This document shows, piece after piece, positions 58,080 to 64,000 of a stretch of 64,000 nt of DNA (position 1 is the first letter of the stretch; every line of letters starts with the position of its first letter). The translations under genes were made by a program, and so were the position numbers. This stretch comes from Ophioderma brevispina (taxonomy: Eukaryota; Echinodermata; Ophiuroidea; Amphilepidida; Ophiodermatidae), in NCBI GenBank assembly GCA_023653785.1, contig JAMKCH010088370.1:216251-280250 (forward strand). The letters are read 5' to 3'. Under the pieces are notes generated by a model. It was not told where the DNA came from. It worked only from the letters and a program-made list of their open reading frames with translations, and did no database searches.

Positions 58080-58564
58080 AATTATTAACTTATCATCAGA
58101 AATAAGTGTGTACAAATCCATTTAACTACTTTATGCAAGAAAAAATTGTATTTTTTTTATTATGAAGTATTTGAGAAATATGTCATACTGTCTCCCCAAA
58201 TTGGGATTCAGTGATGGTGACTCAACACAGCTGATTATGTCATACACATCAGTGTAGAATAAACAGATAAATAAATACATGTTTGAGGTCAAACTGTACA
58301 GGTCATAGTGCACAACATCACACTTCAAAATATGGGACATTTGCAGGGAAAGGTTTTTGATCTCAAGTTGGGCTTTTTATACACACCCATAGGAAGTCCA
58401 GAAATCAGATAAGATGTACTGTTTTGTCTTCAATACATGGCTTCAAGCCAACCACTTTCAGGTTATGTAAGGACACCCAACCCATGTCAGTAACAAAAAT
58501 ACCAATATATGGATTTTTAATGATTTGTTTAATGTTTTGGATATAGCAAAATGTTGCTTATCCC
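58080..58564 (+). mobile_element. MITE family E, copy 3, 5'-truncated
   Basis: Matches the family from the AATAAGTGTG block to the terminal hairpin (GGATATAGCAAAATGTTGCTTATCC, split here as GGATATAGC and TTGCTTATCC). The left terminus is not recognisable and it is more diverged than copies 1 and 2. Same orientation. Confidence 0.75.
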
Positions 58565-59660
58565 ATGAAGTGGATGTTGGGAATGTAGGTTTTGGACAAA
58601 ACTATATGCGCACAGGCCAGAATTACTTTAAGACTATTTTCAATATGATTCAATATCTGTTTTAATTAATATATTAAAAGAAATTTATTTTATTTTTAGT
58701 GTCTTACAATCCCGTCCTTACAATTACATCTTTTTTTCTAGACCAATGAAAAATTGATAAGCTTATGGACAAATACTTCCAGGGCTGGAAAATGCCAAAT
58801 TTCTTAGGAATACAATCTAAATTTCCCTCCAAGATAGAAACCTAGCTTAAATATTCCCTTCAATTCTTACGTATTTTTTTATCTATAAGGACAAATATTC
58901 CCTCCAAATAGCAAAATTTCCTGGGAATGTGGCTCCCAAATTCCCCAATTTTTCCAAACATGTTCAACTCCCAGATTTTTTTTTTTTTTTAGTAATTCTG
59001 TCAAATCATGAGTTGTTGGATCTCACTTTCTATCATTCTCTGGAAAATACACTACTTGACAGTGCATTATAGCCCCCTCAATTGCAACAATGTCCATTAG
59101 ACTTGCAAAGTAAACTCTGAGCATTCACTTCCTCAGATACAGGTTTGTAGCAGGGGGTAGGACACGACCTGCTCGATTTGGGCACTGGGGATTTCCAAAC
59201 GGTAATTTGGGGAACTGTTACGTGCATTTACTATGGCAGTCTCTGTCTTAGTGACATTACAAAATCAACTCTTAAACCTTCGTTCAAAATATCTTAGTAA
59301 TATCATGATAATTTAGGGAAAAATTATTAATGTCAAAATCTGTTGAGGTTAGTGGATTAACCTCGCTGCAAAACAGTGTAATTTCCAATAACGGTCATTT
59401 AAGATTTAAATATTCGTGACCAGGCCTAGTCTTTAGTCAAGTCTGTGTGTAACCATTCGATATGCGTAAGAGCGCCCTCCTACGTTAAGTCTTTGAAAAA
59501 GACTAGCACCCTGAAAGTGATGCCGTTTTGAATTTGCTGTTGCTTTAGGTTGGCATGTCCTACCCCCTGGTTTGTAGCATTATGAAATTCATCTAGAAAA
59601 TCACTAATGTATGGCATAGCAGTCTTTCATGTAGCAAAGCAATTTTGCACATTTAATGCA
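58565..59660. other. Unassigned stretch
   Basis: ATTCCCTCCAA-type words recur at 58805-58950, similar in style to the pyrimidine-rich array at 34.7 kb. No gene recognised. Confidence 0.4.
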
Positions 59661-60240
59661 TAAGTCATTGAAGAGGTCAACAGCTACATCTACCTTGGGA
59701 AGACAGTGATGCGTGATGGTGACTTACTGCCTGAAATCAGAAGGAGAATTGGACTAGGCTGGGCAGCATTTGCAAAAGTGGAAAACATCATGAAAAATAA
59801 GAAGACAAGTATGGAGTTAAAGAGAAAGGTGTTCTTCCTGTTATGACATACGGCAGTGAAATGTGAGCTTTGAATAACACCACGATGGAGATGCTTGCAG
59901 TTGCACAGAAGAAGATGGAGCGAATCATGCTTGGCATCAGACTTCAAGATAAAAAGAAACTGCTGGATCCGATCACAGACTGATATTATCGACTGCATTA
60001 GGAGTGCCAAACATAGATGGGCAGGCCACATTGCTAGACTGCAGGATAACAGGTGGACCAACAGAGTGACAGAGTGGACCCCCAGAGAATGGACCAGAAA
60101 GCCAGCCTAGATGTCCAAAAACCATCAGATGGAGAGACGAAGTGACAAAACAACTTGGTCCAACTTGGACAAGAATGGCCAAAGATAGAGATTTGTGGAA
60201 ACATTCTAGGGAGGGGTTCCTCCATTGTGAGTGATCTAAG
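59661..60240 (+). pseudogene. LINE polyprotein C-terminal fragment
   Basis: The first frame (59669-59830) reads IEEVNSYIYLGKTVMRDGDL, then EIRRRIGLGWAAFAKVENIM and SMELKRKV. After a frameshift comes PVMTYGSEM, a stop, then LNNTTMEMLAVAQKKMERIM and LGIRLQDKKK. Another frame gives DIIDCIRSAKHRWAGHIARL and DNRWTNRVTEW, ending near KDRDLWKHSREGFLH. YLG, RRIxLGWxAF, PVMxYGSExW, QxxMERxMLGI and KxRWxGHxAR are the thumb and post-RT motifs of the LINE group to which the 13.9-kb RT fragment may also belong. GGATATGGATATGGATA just after it is a likely 3' tail repeat. Confidence 0.8.
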
Positions 60241-60954
60241 CCCTGGATATGGATATGGATAATTAGATCAAATGCATCAAAGAATGCCCCTTTAATTGGC
60301 ACACATGCCACTTTGGCCCAATTATGGTTCACACAAAAGATATATGGCATAGTCTTCCATGTAGCGAAGGAATTTGGCATATCCAATATACTGCTTTAGC
60401 GATAAAGCAATTTAATTTTGTTAAAATTAGACATACAAGTAGCAAAATTTTATACACAAGTAGCAAAATTAGACACACAATTCATGACGGAATAAAGCAA
60501 TACATAAGAAATGGAGTCACACAAGTATACCTTTAGTTGGCACAGACAGACAGAAAAGTGATTACTAAGTCTCTGCCAGAACAAAGTTTAGGCAAGACAA
60601 AAAAAGTGATTAAAGCACATCTTAACATGAGACAACGTGGAGATTGAACCTTCAATATATTTCATTTTAATGTGTGTGTCAAGCACATTCAAGACACCGT
60701 GGAATGGGGCACCATTTTTCAATTTCCACAGGAGCACTACAGGTTCATCCTCATACCCCGGGGTATGTCATCTGCAATATGCCTCTGATAACCATATGCA
60801 TGGTAAGAATGGTAGTGGGCTGAAGAGGATTAGTCTTAATACTTTAAAAACTCTATTTTAATTGGTTACTCAAATAACTAGAATATGTAATCCACCAATC
60901 AGAAACATTGTAAGAAAAACATAGGGCTCAGGGGTTTAAAAGGCAATCTGTGGC
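60241..60954. other. Unassigned stretch
   Basis: Contains CAAAGAATGCCCCTTTAAT at about 60275, shared with the 15.6-16.3 kb repeats, and repeated ACACAAGTAGCAAAATT words at 60435-60480. Confidence 0.4.
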
Positions 60955-61195
60955 CATGCAAGAAGGTCGTAAGTGCAATAGCTGCCACTTGTCACAAATT
61001 CCCATCAAACATACTATTACTCAAAGTTTTTGGCCAGTGCCCTTGAAATGGATCTTCAGGTGATGTGACAGTCACCCGAAGAACCATTTCAAGAGCCACT
61101 GACACAAGGAAAGGCAAGTTCAGAGTCGCCCTAATACGCGGCAGCACAAAGATGTATCACATGGCAGCTATTGCACTTATAACTTTCTTGCACTC
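60955..61195. mobile_element. Small palindromic element with inner hairpin
   Basis: Outer arms share TGCAAGAA and TAAGTGCAATAGCTGCCA (about 60957-60990 against 61161-61193, inverted). Inside, 61043-61063 pairs with 61072-61092: 21 positions, two mismatches, loop TGTGACAG, with weaker pairing outwards. The whole segment is consistent with a MITE. Confidence 0.75.
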
Positions 61196-61440
61196 ACATG
61201 ATGCAATGTGCTTATATAGAGACCAATTCCTTGACTGACTGTAACTGTCAGAACAAAAACATTACAATCAGTACAGAGATTATTACAGAATGCCGTGAAC
61301 GTCATAAAATACCATAAGAGTCATATTTCATTTTACTATGGCCTGTGTCACATCTACTTGTTTCTCTTAATGTCGTTTTGTCAAGCACACAAAATAAGCC
61401 TTTTTCCGCTACTGGCAAATCACTTTTTGTCTTGTTTTAA

Positions 61441-61767
61441 TGAAAGGGTTCAATTTCGTGATCTCGCATCTCGTCCCCCCGACTTTCCTCAAAAAAGTTG
61501 AGAATTTTGTTATATCATCTGAACCGTTAGCCTTAATAATCCATGTGTAGCTAATCTTACGTGCAAAATTCGGTTGCATCTGTCAGAAATTCGCTATTTT
61601 GTATTTTCTGTCTGTAATGGACAAATTACTACACAGTGGCCTATGGGGCCATTGTAAACAAGCAATTGCTCATACACAAACCACAAGATCGGAATAAGCT
61701 TTTCTCAATGATATCTGTTGACGCAATAATATACAGACAGGTACGGAATCACGAAATGCACCTTTAG
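61441..61767 (+). mobile_element. MITE family D, copy 3
   Basis: Left end GAAAGGGTTCAATTTCGTGATC after TTAA (split: GAAAGGGTTC, AATTTCGTGATC); right end the inverse of AAAGGTGCATTTCGTGATTC. The TTAA on the right has decayed to TTAG. Same orientation as copy 2. Confidence 0.78.
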
Positions 61768-61890
61768 TGAACTAAATCTCCACAAGATCAATTTTACTGA
61801 TGCAATCGGTATGTGAGGAACGTTTCCATGGAGCGACCTTCAACAGACAGCGTTGCCTCGTACTGCTAAGAAGTTGATTAAGGCCGGGTT

Positions 61891-62154
61891 TTGCTTGCAT
61901 TCGGCCAGACCGCAGACTGTCTTATGATTACGTACTACTCGTTGTATATTCTAGCATGGTTACCAACATATCAAATAGATCACCTGGTATACAAAGAAAC
62001 AAACGAACAAAATCCCGAGTTAAGCTGGGCTGTCTTGTTTGCCATTGCTGCCTTCTGCCGAATTGCTGAAGGATTGAGATATGTGGGAGGGGGTCGTGGG
62101 GACTGTATTCCAAATGGATATCAAGCGTGCGTATACCACATAATTATTGTGTAA
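61891..62154 (+). CDS. Weak candidate exon with two hydrophobic segments
   Basis: An open frame with protein-like composition, without an ATG start, reads CLMITYYSLYILAWLPTY, a polar loop with YKETNEQNPE, then LSWAVLFAIAAFC. Two hydrophobic helices around a short polar loop resemble late transmembrane segments of a membrane protein such as a GPCR. I recognise no family motif with confidence. A polypyrimidine-like stretch and AG precede it (TTTTGCTTGCATTCGGCCAG). No clear donor follows. It could be chance or a pseudogene. Confidence 0.2.
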   Translation: MLAFGQTADCLMITYYSLYILAWLPTYQIDHLVYKETNEQNPELSWAVLFAIAAFCRIAEGLRYVGGGRGDCIPNGYQACVYHIIIV

Positions 62155-62509
62155 TTTCAGCATCAGGCGATGAACACGCGCCCATTGTATAATGGTATCA
62201 AAATCACTACCAATTAAAAAATATAGAATTAAGGGTAATCGCTTCACTTTGTACATGTAGGTGTTTAGGGTGTGATATTTAGACTACTCATATCACAGTT
62301 CGACTTCGTTTTTGCATAAAAAAATGGTGGAGAAAATAAGTCTGATTTTCTCAATGAATTTCTTCTGATTTTAAACGGTGTCTTCCCCCATTGTAGAATG
62401 GCAGTGCCAGGTGGGGGCTGGATGGGAAAGAAAGAAAGATAGAGGAGGAGATGGAGAGGTGTTCTCGATGTCATCATTCATAATCTCATAGCTTTCATAC
62501 AATAACTCT

Positions 62510-62665
62510 TTTTAGGGTAGTAAAATTATATCAAAGTTCTTTTTTTATTAGGGTGCAATTATAAACACTCACACAAAGTACTCCATTATGGCATCAAATT
62601 GAAGCAAAATACTTGTTTAGGGTGTTTTAAACCAAGTTAAAGATACATGCTTAGGGTACATTTTT
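62510..62665. repeat. TTAGGGT-containing degenerate minisatellite
   Basis: TTTAGGGTA/G at about 62512, 62549, 62614 and 62649, with AAAATACTTG between. Same style of unit as 22.6-22.9 kb. Confidence 0.5.
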
Positions 62666-62764
62666 TTGATATCAAACATGAGCAGATATACAACCTTGGA
62701 AGCAAAAACCCTGTATTGACCATGACTTACAAGTCTCCTGCTTCAAAAAAAAAAACATCACTCA

Positions 62765-62955
62765 TTTTTAGAGACATAAATATAGAATTTGTTGTTTTGG
62801 CGATCAATATTGTTTCATTTGGATGGGCAGTCCATATTTTGAGTAGTGGATGCCGGTTCCAGCCGGGATCCCACTCAATGAAAATATTACTGCCCATCCA
62901 AATGAGCACAATATGTATATAGTCAAAACAACCAATCCTATATTTTATTCCCATC
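62765..62955. mobile_element. Small palindromic MITE
   Basis: Perfect inner arms TCATTTGGATGGGCAG at 62815-62830 and the inverse at 62890-62905. Weaker matching extends outwards (TTGTTGTTTTGGCGATC against the inverse at about 62920). Arms of about 60-85 bases in all; ends not resolved. Confidence 0.75.
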
Positions 62956-64000
62956 TTTTATAGTTTTGGTTTTTTAATCACCAAAAATATTCTTTAATTT
63001 CAATAATATCGTTAAAAAGCAAATATTACCCCTCTGTCAAATGAACCAACCAGAGACTACAATCATGAAAAATAGTTGCCAAACTTGATACAATATAATC
63101 AAACAGTTTCCATGCTCAAGCTATTGATCTGACTTGGGTTATCATTGTTCCATTGGAAAGCAGATGTCTTGCTCTTATTCATATCCTTCCCCTACCCCAA
63201 TCAATCACTGGTGGGGGACCTGATGAGGCTGCTAACAACATGAATTGGATCAACATTGCCAGGGGAGAGGGGGGGCGCTTTACAGCCAGTCGGAACAAAG
63301 TGTGGCAACTTTTTTTCCACTATTGGGTCTGATAAAATTTAAAAAATTATCTGATAATCGTTTTTTGGTAATAAACTTCTTAACGCTTTGATGTATTTAT
63401 ATGAAATTTTTCACCAAAAGCTGATAAAAACCATCATACCCTTTACAAACATTGAGGAAAGTCTCACACTGCGTATATGTATGTACTTGTGCACGCACGA
63501 GAATGCGAGACTGTTTATCTGGGTATGCGTGCGTGTTTCCGCATGTTTGGTGCGCACGGGGCGCGTGTGTGTATGAATGTTTGTGTAGTTGCTGTGATAT
63601 GTCTCACATAATGCATTTTCTATGGAGTGGCGAATGAAAAAACGTTTCGCACATGAGAATGGCTTTTATTTTCCGTCGATAGCAAGGTAATCCATGTGTT
63701 AAACTCATCGTGCGTAGATATCAAGTTAAGTTAATAAAATAGTTTAAAGTGTACGGCATTTAAACATTATAGCTGTGATTGTATCACATGCTTTCCCTTT
63801 GTTAAGCAAAAAGAAAGAGAGAAAATAAGAAATTAATAAAAAAAATATAAGAAAGAAATCAATTTTAAAAAAATCAGAATGAAAATATAAAGAACGAAAT
63901 CAAATAAAAAAATCCAGAATGAAATACAATAAACAACAATCAAAAATCATGAACAAAAATCGTATATTGATATATTAATTGCCGACTGGCTCATTAACTC
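62956..64000. other. Unassigned stretch with simple-sequence patches
   Basis: A TG/CG-rich patch at 63475-63590 yields a cysteine/valine-rich frame by composition. 63800-63960 is an A-rich tract with GAATGAAATA-like words. No gene recognised. Confidence 0.45.

Noticed and set aside
59690..60386. Two long minus-strand frames
   Set aside because: They are antisense to the LINE C-terminal fragment, whose motifs are on the plus strand.
63388..63637. Cys/Val-rich frames at the right end
   Set aside because: Produced by a TG/CG-rich simple sequence.

Overview
This window looks like intergenic DNA from a metazoan nuclear genome. It is AT-rich and has no bacterial-style gene packing. It is dense in decayed retrotransposons, palindromic MITEs, SINE-like and LINE-like debris, minisatellites and microsatellites. 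The LTR element (a Gmr1-like pol order with a SCAN-like capsid) and the mix of TTAA-flanked and hAT-like MITEs suggest an aquatic invertebrate deuterostome such as an echinoderm or hemichordate. That taxonomic guess is an inference and is weak. I found no convincing intact host protein-coding gene. Two short exon-like pieces (19470-19551 and about 61891-62154) are the only non-retroelement coding candidates, and both are uncertain.

Layout. 1-1472 is an 815-bp tandem duplication whose second copy carries an expanded trinucleotide tract. 1718-7143 is a decayed Ty3/gypsy element with two LTRs, a CAGT target duplication, a PBS-like site and a polypurine tract. Its surviving domains run Gag - protease - N-terminal integrase - C-terminal reverse transcriptase - RNase H, and part of integrase and part of RT are missing at one junction. 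7221-10682 holds nested palindromic MITEs. 13.1-14.3 kb and 59.7-60.2 kb hold LINE remnants. 15.6-16.3 kb is a degenerate tandem repeat. 17.3-17.7 kb is a tRNA-like SINE. 18.1-21.3 kb holds a MITE with long TIRs, a foldback region with a SAM-like first exon, and two hAT-like MITEs.

22-28 kb has TTAA MITEs and a GACGGCCC minisatellite. 28.5-33.4 kb is the corpse of a long non-LTR element (ORF1-like part, endonuclease, RT, short-repeat tail). 34.1-36.4 kb has a TTAA MITE, a pyrimidine-rich tract and a GC-rich tandem array. 39-45.6 kb has inverted repeats, a palindromic CAGGGTGAGTCA element, a direct-repeat cluster of nuclear-receptor-like sites, and a 95-bp tandem array split by a MITE. 47.7-51.6 kb is one giant foldback made of units with a CCAAGATGGCCGCC core. 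53.5-58.6 kb has three same-orientation copies of one TTAA element. 60.9-63 kb ends with small palindromic elements.

The main theme is at least five unrelated MITE families that all end in TTAA (twelve copies, one of them a fragment). This implies one or more TTAA-targeting transposases (Kolobok-like or piggyBac-like) active in the genome but not encoded here. All comparisons were made by eye; no database search was run.
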